A stretch of 64,000 bases of DNA from Peptococcaceae bacterium (GCA_030524315.1 JAUNGU010000001.1:1-64000), one strand, 5' to 3'. Shown: positions 31,990 to 40,785, counted from the first letter of the stretch. Translations and numbers: made by a program. The notes: generated from the letters alone by a model not told the origin.

Positions 31990-32622
31990 ATGGACAAGGT
32001 GCGCATCCTAGACCACCCGCTCCTTCATCACAAGCTCTCGTTTCTCCGTGACAAGGATTCTGCGCCTGCCGTCTTTCGCGCCAATGCCGAGGCGGCGACG
32101 GTGCTACTGGCCAGCGAGGTGACGCGGCTCCTTCCGACCGAGACCGTCGCCGTCGAGACGCCGCTGGCGACAGCTCAGTGCCAGCGCGTGCGCGAGGAGG
32201 ACGTGACGATTGTGCCAATCCTGCGCGCGGGGCTCGGCATGGTGCAGGGCTTTCTCGACCTCATGCCAGGGGCGCGGGTCGGCCACGTGGGCCTGGCGCG
32301 CAACGAAGAGACCCACGAGCCCGAGGCATATTATTTCAAGATGCCACCGGGCTTTGGGCGCGGCCTGACCATTGTCGTCGACCCGATGCTCGCTACCGGC
32401 GGCTCGGCCTGTGACGCCATCGCCACCCTGAAACGCCACGGCGCGGCGCGCATCGTCTTTGTCTGCCTCATCGCCTCCGAGCAGGGCATCGCGCGACTCA
32501 CCGCTGAGCATCCCGACGTCGACGTCTTCGTCGGCGAATGCGACGCCGTCCTCAACGACCGCGCCTACATTGTGCCCGGCGTTGGCGACGCGGGCGACCG
32601 CATCTTTGGCACCGAAAATTAA
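31990..32622 (+). CDS. upp: Uracil phosphoribosyltransferase
   Basis: This 210-aa enzyme salvages uracil with PRPP to UMP. Motifs are HPLLHHKLSFLRDK, VPILRAGLGMVQG, the PRPP loop DPMLATGGSACDAI and the uracil-binding end YIVPGVGDAGDRIFGT. It is cotranscribed with glyA and ends at a bidirectional terminator. Confidence 0.97.
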   Translation: MDKVRILDHPLLHHKLSFLRDKDSAPAVFRANAEAATVLLASEVTRLLPTETVAVETPLATAQCQRVREEDVTIVPILRAGLGMVQGFLDLMPGARVGHVGLARNEETHEPEAYYFKMPPGFGRGLTIVVDPMLATGGSACDAIATLKRHGAARIVFVCLIASEQGIARLTAEHPDVDVFVGECDAVLNDRAYIVPGVGDAGDRIFGTEN

Positions 32623-32632
32623 ATTTGAACGC

Positions 32633-32674
32633 AAAAAAGCGTGATACAGAAAATCTCCTGTATCACGCTTTTTT
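32633..32674. terminator. Bidirectional terminator between upp and a PF07833 gene
   Basis: An 11-bp stem GCGTGATACAG/CTGTATCACGC is flanked by AAAAAA and TTTTTT, so it works on both strands for the convergent genes. Confidence 0.9.
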
Positions 32675-32683
32675 GATGCTCTT

Positions 32684-33199
32684 TTACCGATCGACGGTGA
32701 TGGTGCGAGTTGCGCCATTCCATTCGACATCAGCGCCGAGGGCTTCGGAAATCACGCGCACCGGCACCATGGTGCGGCCGCCGATGGACATTGGCGCCAC
32801 GTCGATTTGGCTCGTCGTGCTCTGAACGAAATTAATCGCCTCCGGAGAGGTTGGATTGCTTTCGTACTTTTGCCAATCGCTATAATTGGCCTTCCACATG
32901 TTCTTGGAATCAAGGATGAGACTCAAGATGGTGTTGGTCTGAGGATCATAGCCCACAATCGTGCGGGTTTCCTTGTACCATTCCACATTAGCGCCCAAGG
33001 CTGTAAAAATCGAGCGCAGCGGCACCAGCGTGCGCCCCTGATAGCTCACGGCAGGTTGGTCGGTGACCAGCAACTGGCCGTTGACGTAGATGGTAATATC
33101 ATCCGCCGCCTGGGCTTCCTGGCTGAATGTCGGCAAGAGCGCTGCAAAAGCCAGGGCGAAAATCAAAATTATACTCGTAAATCGTCTGCAATGAGACAT
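32684..33199 (-). CDS. Minimal exported PF07833 (copper-amine-oxidase-N-like) protein
   Basis: This 171-aa protein is little more than a signal peptide (about residues 1-32, cleaved after QEAQA) and one PF07833 domain with both half-repeats: TLVPLRSIFTALGANVEWY and TMVPVRVISEALGADVEWN. ATG at 33199 follows AAAGGAGA; the frame upstream has no ribosome site. It shares this domain with the larger proteins at 18123 and 61716. Function unknown, probably surface-associated. Confidence 0.88.
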   Translation of the reverse strand: MSHCRRFTSIILIFALAFAALLPTFSQEAQAADDITIYVNGQLLVTDQPAVSYQGRTLVPLRSIFTALGANVEWYKETRTIVGYDPQTNTILSLILDSKNMWKANYSDWQKYESNPTSPEAINFVQSTTSQIDVAPMSIGGRTMVPVRVISEALGADVEWNGATRTITVDR

Positions 33200-33284
33200 G
33201 CCGTCATCTCCTTTTAATCGATGCGTTGCTATTATTTTAACAAAAACCATCCGCGATTAAAGGACAAGACAGTAACAATTTTGC

Positions 33285-33320
33285 ACGCAAAAACGCCACG
33301 GCGTTCGCTGCCGTGGCGTT
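33285..33320 (-). terminator. Terminator of the P-type ATPase operon
   Basis: AACGCCACGGC/GCCGTGGCGTT (33292-33302, 33310-33320), on the minus strand followed by TTTTTGCG. Confidence 0.8.
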
Positions 33321-33332
33321 GAAAAGATATGA

Positions 33333-35444
33333 TTAGACGTCGATGTCCGCGAGGGAGCTTGGCGATTGGTCGCCGGTCAGCGCGCTCATGCTGTGGAGGC
33401 TGACGCCGAGGGTCGAGAAGTTGTGCAATGCTGCCGAGGTGGCAGGGGTGATGATGCCCATGACACCGAGGGCGATGAGGCTGCCGTTGAAGCCGATGAC
33501 AAAACGGTAGTTGTTGTCGATGCGCTTCATCAGCGCCATGGCGATCTGACGCAGCTCGACCAATTCCCAGAGGGTGTCTGCAGAAATGGTGATGTCGGCG
33601 ATTTCGCGGGCGATGGCGGCGCCGTCGCTGATGGCGATACCGGCGTCGGCTTCCGAGAGGGCCGGAGAATCGTTGATGCCGTCGCCAACCATGAGGACCG
33701 TGTGGCCCGCTTTGCGCATGTCGGCAATGTACTGGGCCTTGTCCGCAGGCAGGACCCCGGCGCGGAAGTCGTTGACGCCGACCTGGGCGGCAATGGCGCG
33801 GGCGGTGCGCTCGCTGTCGCCGGTGAGCATGACGGTGTTGGTCACGCCGAGCATGTTCAGGGCCTTGAGCACGTCCTTGGCCTCGTCACGCAGTGGATCG
33901 GAGATGCAGATGACAGCGGCCAATTCCTTGCCGATGGCCAAATAGAGGTGAGAATATTCCGGTGGTAGATTGTCGAAAAGGGCCTGATCCCCTTCTGGCA
34001 CCGAGCAGCCTTCGTCGTCAAAGACAAAGTGCGCGCTGCCGATGAGGACCCGTTCACCTTCCACCGCGCTCACAATCCCGTGGGCGACGATGTATTCCAC
34101 CTTGGAATGGAATTCCTCGTGCTTGAGGTCGCGCTTCTTGGCTTCACGCACAACGGCGTTGGCCATGGAGTGAGGGAAATGCTCTTCGAGGCAGGCAGCC
34201 AGGCGCAGCATTTCGTTTTCGGTGTGGCCGGCAAATGGGATGACCTTGGCCACCTGTGGGCAAGCATGGGTGAGGGTGCCGGTCTTGTCAAAGACAATCG
34301 TGTCGGCATGAGCCACAGCTTCCATAAACTTGCCGCCCTTGACGGTGATGTGGCGCTTGCTGGCTTCGCGCATGGCAGAAAGCACAGCCAGTGGCATGGC
34401 CAGCTTGAGGGCGCAGGAGAAGTCGACCATGAGCACCGAGAGGGCGCGGGTCGTGTTGCGCGTCAGGGCGTAGGCGAGGATGCTGCCTGCAAAGGTGTAT
34501 GGCACGAGCTTGTCGGCCAGGTTGGCAGCCTTGTTTTCGCTGGCAGACTTGAGCTGCTCAGATTTTTCGATCATGGCCACAACCTGGTCGTAGCGGCTCT
34601 GGCCGGAAACGCTCTTGACTTTGAGGATGCATTCGCCTTCGTCGACGACGGTTCCGGCGTAGACGGCGCTTTCTGGGCGCTTGGCCACAGGAATCGATTC
34701 GCCGGTGAGGGAGGCCTGGTTGACGCTCGATTCCCCTTCGACGACAATGCCGTCCATTGGGATGACGCCACCGGCACGAACGACAACCACATCGCCAGCG
34801 CTGATTTGCGCGATTGGCGTGAGGACGTCGCCCTCTTCGGTGCGCTTCCAGACGCGGTCAACGTTCAGCGACATGCTGCGCGCCAAATCGGCGACGGATT
34901 TCTTGTGGGTCCATTCTTCCAGGAGATCGCCGATCTCAAGGAGGAAGATGACCATCCCGGCTGTGCCAAAATCACGACGCGCCACCGAGACGCTGATGGA
35001 AATCGCATCCAAGAGCTCCACCTTCATCTCGCGATGCCAGAGGCAAGAGAGGCCGCGCTTGACAAATGGAATCATGTGCCAAACGGTGCGGGCTGCACAC
35101 AGCCAGCATGGCAAAAAGAGGGTGGTGCCGATTTTTGTGGCAACCTTGCCCACGAGCTTTTCCTTGAACTCGCGGTTCAGGGCGCGGCTAGAATGCACAG
35201 GCTCCGGCAATTCTGCCTCGGCCTTGGCAAAGGAAAAATGCGCAATCGCTTCGAGCACGGCGCTGCGGGTGCCGTTGTAGCGCACAATGGCGCAGCAGGT
35301 GCGCTCGTGCACAACGACCTCATCGGCCCAGGATTGGCCGCTGAGCCACGCTTCGAGGAGATCTGCCTCCTCCAGGGTCATGCGCTTGACGTTACATTGA
35401 AAACGGATGCGACCTTTACTTTCATGTAAAATTTTAGCTTTCAT
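33333..35444 (-). CDS. P1B-like heavy-metal P-type ATPase with an FSCALK motif
   Basis: This 703-aa ATP-driven metal pump has a degenerate N-terminal HMA-like domain (no CxxC), a membrane region with CWLCAARTVW, an actuator TGES (near 246), phosphorylated Asp in DKTGT (near 383), an HP-type motif (EEHFPHSMANAV) and GDGINDSPAL (near 588). The ion-site helix reads FSCALKLAMP (near 343), not the CPC, SPC or TPC of usual P1B pumps. Related SCALK/PCALK pumps occur in Clostridia beside small partner proteins, as here. Metal and direction are undetermined. Confidence 0.9.
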   Translation of the reverse strand: MKAKILHESKGRIRFQCNVKRMTLEEADLLEAWLSGQSWADEVVVHERTCCAIVRYNGTRSAVLEAIAHFSFAKAEAELPEPVHSSRALNREFKEKLVGKVATKIGTTLFLPCWLCAARTVWHMIPFVKRGLSCLWHREMKVELLDAISISVSVARRDFGTAGMVIFLLEIGDLLEEWTHKKSVADLARSMSLNVDRVWKRTEEGDVLTPIAQISAGDVVVVRAGGVIPMDGIVVEGESSVNQASLTGESIPVAKRPESAVYAGTVVDEGECILKVKSVSGQSRYDQVVAMIEKSEQLKSASENKAANLADKLVPYTFAGSILAYALTRNTTRALSVLMVDFSCALKLAMPLAVLSAMREASKRHITVKGGKFMEAVAHADTIVFDKTGTLTHACPQVAKVIPFAGHTENEMLRLAACLEEHFPHSMANAVVREAKKRDLKHEEFHSKVEYIVAHGIVSAVEGERVLIGSAHFVFDDEGCSVPEGDQALFDNLPPEYSHLYLAIGKELAAVICISDPLRDEAKDVLKALNMLGVTNTVMLTGDSERTARAIAAQVGVNDFRAGVLPADKAQYIADMRKAGHTVLMVGDGINDSPALSEADAGIAISDGAAIAREIADITISADTLWELVELRQIAMALMKRIDNNYRFVIGFNGSLIALGVMGIITPATSAALHNFSTLGVSLHSMSALTGDQSPSSLADIDV

Positions 35445-35465
35445 TAGAACTGTGCTCCTTTTATG

Positions 35466-35500
35466 AAAAAAGAGCCGAAATTTCCGGCTCCTTTTTTTGA
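35466..35500 (-). terminator. Terminator-like hairpin inside the ATPase operon
   Basis: GAGCCG/CGGCTC (35472-35477, 35485-35490) is followed on the minus strand by TTTTTT, between the 90-aa protein and the ATPase. It may give the small proteins more transcript than the pump. Confidence 0.65.
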
Positions 35501-35507
35501 CAGTGGA

Positions 35508-35780
35508 TTATTCTGCGTCTTCGACTTCAGCGTCTTCAACGACAGCTTCTGCTTCTTCAGCAGCTCTGGTTTCGTTGAGTTCCTTAGCGGAAGCAACGAT
35601 ATCGTCGACGTTTTCTTGTACACTGTCAACCGTTTCCATGACGCAATCCTTAGCGCGGAGACCAGTTGCAGTCACCTTGGTGTAGAGATCCTTTGCTTCT
35701 CTGCTGGAGAGAACCTTGAAACCTACGGAACCAAATACAGTACCACCAACAAATAATGCTAATTTGTTCAAATTAAACAT
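35508..35780 (-). CDS. DUF6110-like small protein
   Basis: This 90-aa protein has an N-terminal hydrophobic segment (LALFVGGTVFGSVGFKVLSS), a helical middle (TKVTATGLRAKDCVMETVDSV) and a Glu/Ala-rich acidic end. From memory it matches DUF6110, a family seen beside FSCALK-type P-type ATPases. A membrane-anchored partner or metal chaperone role is inference from constant linkage; the acidic tail could weakly bind cations. GAAAGGACG precedes the ATG. Confidence 0.8.
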   Translation of the reverse strand: MFNLNKLALFVGGTVFGSVGFKVLSSREAKDLYTKVTATGLRAKDCVMETVDSVQENVDDIVASAKELNETRAAEEAEAVVEDAEVEDAE

Positions 35781-35803
35781 AATCGATCGTCCTTTCTATT
35801 CAA

Positions 35804-35884
35804 TTACTTTCTGTTGTAGCCGGTGATGAGAACCATAACCATACAAGCGATGGCGCTCCATGCCCAAAAACGATGCTGCTTCAT
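35804..35884 (-). CDS. 26-aa membrane microprotein (DUF6219-like)
   Basis: A 26-residue open frame starts MKQHRFWAWSAIACMVMVL and ends TGYNRK: basic ends around a single hydrophobic helix. A textbook AGGAGG lies 6 bases before the ATG, and the gene is 23 bp upstream of the DUF6110-like gene. I recall near-identical microproteins (annotated DUF6219) at this position in other Clostridia. It is probably a small membrane subunit or regulator of the ATPase. Confidence 0.8.
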   Translation of the reverse strand: MKQHRFWAWSAIACMVMVLITGYNRK

Positions 35885-35923
35885 GAAGATTCCTCCTTCT
35901 CACTGACTCTTATCTACAGGAAA

Positions 35924-35934
35924 TGATATTATCA
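35924..35934. promoter_or_regulatory. Palindrome upstream of the microprotein-ATPase operon
   Basis: TGATATTATCA is a perfect palindrome about a central T, 40 bp before the microprotein start. It resembles half of a Fur-family box; it may be an operator for metal control. Function is inference. Confidence 0.4.
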
Positions 35935-35970
35935 AAAACAACCCGCCATAGCTTTCCGAATCAGTCAGAA

Positions 35971-36885
35971 TTAGACGGAATCGGACATTTTTCTATATTG
36001 ACTTGGCGTGCAGCGATAAAAACGCTTGAAAATCGTGTTGAATTGACTCGTGCTGCTGTATCCGCACTCCTGGGCAATGCGCGTCACCGTCATCGCTGTG
36101 TGATCCAAGAGATAGGCCGCGCGCACCATGCGCTGTTGCACCAGCCAGCTGCGCACCGGCTTGCCGTAGAGACGGCGGAACTCGGTCTTGAGGGCCGTCT
36201 GAGAAATGCCGAACTGGCGGCTGAGACTGGCGATGGTCAAGGGCTCGTCGAGATGCTGCTTCATATAAATGCCAATCTCCACAATGATCAGCGACAGCTG
36301 ATCGTGGGGCTTGACATTGGGCGTGACCGGCTCCAAGAGATGGCTGTGATTGCACAGCAAAAACAAGAGCTCCACCGATTTCCACAGGCAGAAGCTCCCC
36401 TGCTCTTCGCGCGTCAGCTCCGCCAGAATGCTAAACACCGAGCCGATCCACAAGGATTTCTGCAAAAGGGCGCAGCCTTCATGCTCCTCCATGCGTTGCT
36501 TGAGTAGCCGCATATCAATACGCATGCTGCCAATCATACCAAAGAGATTTTGCAAATTTTCCTGGCCGATCAGGGTATTGACCGTCACCAGCACACCCTC
36601 CAGCGGCCCTTCTATATGGGCCTCGAGAATCGACGTGGCATCATCCACAAGAAAAATCTCCTGCCCGCGCACCGTCAGATGACGATCTCGCGACCGCGAC
36701 AGTGTCAGCATCCCGCTGTAACAATAGAACACCTCAAAATGAAAAGGCTCCAGACTCGGCACAAGCGCCGCCACCTCGCCCTCCTCAGAAGGCGCATACG
36801 AAAAACGCGACACCTCAATACCCGGCACAAATTGGGTGCGGATACTTTGCGCGTCGCTGAGCTGATCACAAAATTCTGTCAGCAT
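35971..36885 (-). CDS. AraC-family transcriptional regulator
   Basis: This 304-aa regulator has an N-terminal cupin-like effector domain and a C-terminal pair of HTH motifs (about residues 210-300): IASLSRQFGISQTALKTEFRRLYG and ARIAQECGYSSTSQFNTIFKRFY-type signatures. It lies directly upstream of, and codirectional with, the microprotein/DUF6110/ATPase genes. That makes it the likely regulator of that operon. It has its own promoter. Confidence 0.9.
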   Translation of the reverse strand: MLTEFCDQLSDAQSIRTQFVPGIEVSRFSYAPSEEGEVAALVPSLEPFHFEVFYCYSGMLTLSRSRDRHLTVRGQEIFLVDDATSILEAHIEGPLEGVLVTVNTLIGQENLQNLFGMIGSMRIDMRLLKQRMEEHEGCALLQKSLWIGSVFSILAELTREEQGSFCLWKSVELLFLLCNHSHLLEPVTPNVKPHDQLSLIIVEIGIYMKQHLDEPLTIASLSRQFGISQTALKTEFRRLYGKPVRSWLVQQRMVRAAYLLDHTAMTVTRIAQECGYSSTSQFNTIFKRFYRCTPSQYRKMSDSV

Positions 36886-36936
36886 GGCCTTCCCTCTTTC
36901 TGAAAAAATTTTCCATTGTTAGCATTAAGCAACCTG

Positions 36937-36966
36937 ATATTACCATAGACTAACGGTTAAAGTCAA
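36937..36966 (-). promoter_or_regulatory. Promoter of the AraC-family gene
   Basis: On the minus strand TTGACT (36966-36961), 18 bases, TAATAT (36942-36937) with a TGG extension before it. Confidence 0.6.
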
Positions 36967-37015
36967 TCGTTACGCTAGGACTGGCGAGAATTTTTCCGGC
37001 GAGTACGCTGGCGCG

Positions 37016-37055
37016 AAAAAAACTGGCACGGCGACAGAGATTGTCGCTGTGCCAG
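37016..37055 (-). terminator. Terminator of the second SLH gene
   Basis: A 14-bp stem with one G-T pair (37023-37036 with 37042-37055) is followed on the minus strand by TTTTTTT. Confidence 0.88.
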
Positions 37056-37071
37056 CTGCTGAAAAATTTTC

Positions 37072-40000
37072 TTACGCCATCTGTGCTTCGATGAAGCGCT
37101 GGAGGATGGCGGCGACTTGGGCGCGGGTGGCTTGGCCCTGTGGCGCGAGGGTGGTGGCAGTCATGCCGGAGATGATGCCCTCCTCGACGGCCCAGGTCAT
37201 GGCGTCGTGTGCAAAGCCGCTGACCTTGTCGCTGTCGGCGTAGCCGCTCAAACCATCGCCCACGGCAGGACTCCCGGCGTAGCGATAGAGGATGGTCACG
37301 AGCTGCTCGCGGCTGACGTTGCCGTTCATCTCGGTGCCATCGGAAATGCCGTTCTCGATGGCCCAGCGGCGCGCGCCCTCGTACCAGGCTTCGCCCGTGG
37401 CTGGCGCCGTCGCATCGCCAGCGTAGCGCTGGAGCACGGCGACGATCATGGCGCGGGTCATGGTCTGCTCTGGGCTGAAGGTGCCGTCGCTTGTGCCGAC
37501 AAAGAGGCCGCGGCTCGTAACGAAATCAATGTTGTCCTTGGCCCAGTGGCTTGCGCTCACATCGCCGAAGTGCTGGCTGTTGTTCACGAGCTTCACCGTC
37601 TCGCCATCCTTGAGCTTGAGAATCAGGCCCTTTTCGCCGAGGATGCTGTCCTGGACGATGGTTTCCTTGCCGCTCTTGTCCACGAGGACGGCGACGGTGC
37701 CAGGGGTCAATTCTGTCAGCGGAATCTCGACCTTGACGGCAGCCTTGCCAGGGAGCGACACAGTCACCTCTGGTGCCTTGCTGCGGCTTGAGGTGGCGGT
37801 GACGGCGTTCATTGGCAGAAGCACGGCCGTGTCGTTCTTTTCGGCGGCGCGCACGGCGTCAGCGGTGACGGTCGCCTCTGTGGCGCTCTTGCCAGACTTG
37901 TCGACGACGGTGGTGCTGCTGGAGCCGGTCTTGTCGGTGATGGTCGTCACCGTCGAGCCATCCGGACGGGTCTCGGTGTCGGTGGATGGCTTGTCTGGTT
38001 TTGGCGATGGCGATGGCGAAGGAGATGGGGAAGGAGAAGGCGTTGGCTTTTCTTCCTCCTCACCACCACGCACGACCACCGGATTGCCTCGGAGCAACCC
38101 CTTGATATCCACAGCGCCCGCCTTGTCGCGGATGATGGTGCCGTTGTTGGTCAAAACAACATCCTTGTCGATGGTCAAGGTCTGCTTGGCGTCGACCTCG
38201 AGGGTTTTGCCCTCCGGTACGGTGAAATCGTCTGTCGGCGTCACAGCGTCGCCGTAGATTTTGCCCTTGCCCTGGTTGAGGTTGTCGACAAAGAACACAC
38301 CCTGCCAGATTTCGCGGTTGTTGAGGTCGCTGATGCTGTTGGTGAAAATCACCGGCGCGCCGTCTCCCGTCGAGAAGGTGCCACCGACGCCACCCTTGCC
38401 AGCGCCAATGCCATAGGCACCGGCACCGCCATAGGCCTCCACCGTCCCACCGCTGATTTCGATGTTGCCGACGCTGGAAATATCGTCGTTTGTTGTTTGG
38501 CCGCCGCCAATCGCCGCAGCGCCATCGCCCCCCTTTGCGACGACGTGACCACCGGTAATGGTGATGTTTTCTATGTTATAGCCAGCATTAGAGCCAATCG
38601 CTGCCCCTGCATAATATCCCGCAGTAGTTTCAGCCGTAATATTACCGCCATTGATGGTGATGCTGGAACCATTGCCGATGGCAGCTGCAGGACCGGTGCT
38701 TTTAGCGACAATATTTCCGCCATCTATAATAATTCGACTTTCCTGATCTCCATAGTCGTCTTCTGAGCAAAATCCAATCGCAGGATAGGTACCTCCACGG
38801 GCTTGGATATTACCACCGCTGATATGAATGGTGGATCTAAGACCGCCACCAATCCCCAACGCATCTTCTAAATATCCATCTCCGGTTCCGTCGACAACAA
38901 TATTACCGCCGGAAATATCGATGTTGACTAGACTAGTGGTGCTCCCGATGCCAACTTGATTCCAGCCTATATGAGTAGTAATATCGCCATCTTCAATCGC
39001 GATGTTTACAGGTCCATAACCATCATTACTAGCACCAATCGCAGCGTACGTGGCTTGAGGCTCTAATTGTAGTGCGCCTTTCCCGCGGATTTTTATTGAC
39101 GACTCGTCTTTCCCGGCAATGAGGGCGTCATCACTGCAGGCGTCTTTCAAATTATTCACACTGCCATCCTTTAATACGATGGTTAGCGAGGAGTACGCGC
39201 CTACTGAAATGGCAGCCTCCGCGCCCTTGAAATCAACGCCATCCAAGGTCAGTGTCGCCTGAGCACGATGGTCGTAGTCGCCAGGCAAATAAATCTGGTC
39301 GGCCACCTGATCCGTTGATGAGACGGTGACATTGGCACCATCCTCAAGGGTGAGTCTGCGCCCTTCATAGTGGTAGCCACTGCCACTCACATCGTAGTGG
39401 GGCACCTGGTCAACATCGACAAGGGTAAATTCGGTCCTATCAGCCTTTTCTACGTAGTTCAGTACCTTGCCATCAGCGATTGGGCAGCCATATATCGTAT
39501 TCTCAGCCGTATTGCCAGCATCCGCGCCACTTAAAAAGATCCCGCCATCTATAACATAGCTATTGGCGAGAAAGAGTGGATAGTCCTCCCACCCGGAAAC
39601 TGAACGACGAAGAAATTCAAAGGTGCCGCCATGAATGACAAGCTTGTCTGGATAGGCAAGATTCTCACCATTAAAGTAACCACCAAAGTAACCATCATTG
39701 ATCGTTAAAATCTCAGTCTTCAAACAGTGAGGGCTAAAAGAATACCAACCGCCATTGATAATGATTTCTTTTGCCTGAATTTTATTTGTAAGAGAGAGGC
39801 CGTGAGAATCATCAGCATCTAACGTGATGGTGCCGTTGCTGTAGATTCGTTCATAGTCATTATTATCTCCTTCAAAATAAAAGGACACCTGAGAGTCTTG
39901 ACGCGCGTTTACATTTAGATGCGAAGCTTCACACACCAGTTTTACATTGGCGTTTTCTTCTATTATAAGGTTGCCATCGGAAGAGAACTTCGCTTCCTTT

Positions 40001-40299
40001 AGATTGAGGTTGACCGTGGCATTTTCATCCACCCAAATTCTTTTCTGATTGTCGGCAAAATTCCCCGAGATGGTCAGGTCGGCACCATCGTGGATACGCA
40101 ATGAATTCCCATTCCATTCATAATCCACGCCCTCGGTGCCGCCGCGCACTATTGGTTCGCCTTCCAGCACATCGCTATTCGCGACGGCCGCCGCTGCGTC
40201 ATCCTCTGCCGCCACTGTCTCTTCGGCCAGCGCCGGTGGGGCGGTGGTGCAGATCAGGCTGAGGGCGAGGAGGCCGCTGAGTAGTTTGCTTTTTTTCAT
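37072..40299 (-). CDS. Second SLH-domain surface protein with beta-helix
   Basis: This 1075-aa exported protein has a signal peptide (about 1-25), a long region of ITISGGNI-type beta-helix coils (about 130-690), a block matching the 133-4383 protein (GKIYGDAVTPTDDFTVPEGKTL, TLTNNGTI), a Pro-Ser linker (about 752-772) and three C-terminal SLH domains (about 910-1075). It would be tethered to the wall polymer like its paralogue. The 5' half (roughly 38550-40100) looks visibly AT-richer and uses rarer codons than the SLH half, suggesting a mosaic origin. It diverges from an Xre regulator gene. Confidence 0.9.
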   Translation of the reverse strand: MKKSKLLSGLLALSLICTTAPPALAEETVAAEDDAAAAVANSDVLEGEPIVRGGTEGVDYEWNGNSLRIHDGADLTISGNFADNQKRIWVDENATVNLNLKEAKFSSDGNLIIEENANVKLVCEASHLNVNARQDSQVSFYFEGDNNDYERIYSNGTITLDADDSHGLSLTNKIQAKEIIINGGWYSFSPHCLKTEILTINDGYFGGYFNGENLAYPDKLVIHGGTFEFLRRSVSGWEDYPLFLANSYVIDGGIFLSGADAGNTAENTIYGCPIADGKVLNYVEKADRTEFTLVDVDQVPHYDVSGSGYHYEGRRLTLEDGANVTVSSTDQVADQIYLPGDYDHRAQATLTLDGVDFKGAEAAISVGAYSSLTIVLKDGSVNNLKDACSDDALIAGKDESSIKIRGKGALQLEPQATYAAIGASNDGYGPVNIAIEDGDITTHIGWNQVGIGSTTSLVNIDISGGNIVVDGTGDGYLEDALGIGGGLRSTIHISGGNIQARGGTYPAIGFCSEDDYGDQESRIIIDGGNIVAKSTGPAAAIGNGSSITINGGNITAETTAGYYAGAAIGSNAGYNIENITITGGHVVAKGGDGAAAIGGGQTTNDDISSVGNIEISGGTVEAYGGAGAYGIGAGKGGVGGTFSTGDGAPVIFTNSISDLNNREIWQGVFFVDNLNQGKGKIYGDAVTPTDDFTVPEGKTLEVDAKQTLTIDKDVVLTNNGTIIRDKAGAVDIKGLLRGNPVVVRGGEEEEKPTPSPSPSPSPSPSPKPDKPSTDTETRPDGSTVTTITDKTGSSSTTVVDKSGKSATEATVTADAVRAAEKNDTAVLLPMNAVTATSSRSKAPEVTVSLPGKAAVKVEIPLTELTPGTVAVLVDKSGKETIVQDSILGEKGLILKLKDGETVKLVNNSQHFGDVSASHWAKDNIDFVTSRGLFVGTSDGTFSPEQTMTRAMIVAVLQRYAGDATAPATGEAWYEGARRWAIENGISDGTEMNGNVSREQLVTILYRYAGSPAVGDGLSGYADSDKVSGFAHDAMTWAVEEGIISGMTATTLAPQGQATRAQVAAILQRFIEAQMA

Positions 40300-40328
40300 A
40301 TGGATCTCCCTTTCTTTCTTTTGAGATT

Positions 40329-40347
40329 TGACATTCTGTGAATGTCA
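40329..40347. promoter_or_regulatory. Palindrome TGACATT-N5-AATGTCA
   Basis: A perfect 7-5-7 inverted repeat lies 30 bp upstream of the SLH gene start, in the intergenic region shared with the Xre gene. It is a candidate Xre operator. Confidence 0.6.
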
Positions 40348-40403
40348 TGCTGTATATTATTTCATTCTACACTATGCACTGGAATATATTGACAAGCACT
40401 GAA

Positions 40404-40420
40404 TGTCATCTAGGATGACA
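40404..40420. promoter_or_regulatory. Palindrome TGTCAT-N5-ATGACA
   Basis: A perfect 6-5-6 inverted repeat shares the TGACA core with the palindrome at 40329, 26 bp before the Xre start. It is a candidate autoregulatory site. Confidence 0.6.
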
Positions 40421-40445
40421 GCGCGGTATATTTGGGGGAGTGCGT

Positions 40446-40703
40446 GTGTACAAGAACAGGGCATCGAATGGGAGCAATAATATCTGTGGCAGGCGGGTGC
40501 GGGCGCTGCGGCTGGCGCTCGTGCCAAGGGTGTCGCAGCGGGCGTTGGCGGATCTCATGCAGCTGCGCGGCATCGATCTGGACAAGAACGCCATCCAGCG
40601 CATCGAGTGTGGCAAGCGCTTTGTCACCGACATTGAGCTCAAGGCCTTTGCGCAAATTTTTCGCACGACGACAGACGATCTGTTGAGCGAGGAGGAGGGG
40701 TGA
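40446..40703 (+). CDS. Xre-family HTH regulator
   Basis: This 85-aa single-domain DNA-binding protein has an Xre/Cro helix-turn-helix: VRALRLALVPRVSQRALADLM, then DLDKNAIQRIECGKRFVTDIELKAFAQIF. GTG 40446 is chosen, 5 bases after GGGGGAG; an in-frame GTG at 40440 overlaps that site. It diverges from the SLH gene with two palindromes between them, so regulation of the surface protein and of itself is likely (inference). Confidence 0.82.
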   Translation: MYKNRASNGSNNICGRRVRALRLALVPRVSQRALADLMQLRGIDLDKNAIQRIECGKRFVTDIELKAFAQIFRTTTDDLLSEEEG

Positions 40704-40732
40704 GCGTTCGCACGGCGCAATTTGTCGCGCGC

Positions 40733-40780
40733 AAAAAAACGTGCCGCTGCGAGAATGGTTGTGTTCTCGCGGCGGCACGT
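40733..40780 (-). terminator. Terminator of the LysR/amidohydrolase genes
   Basis: A 17-bp stem with one G-T pair (40739-40755 with 40764-40780) is followed on the minus strand by seven T. Confidence 0.88.
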
Positions 40781-40785
40781 TGCGT

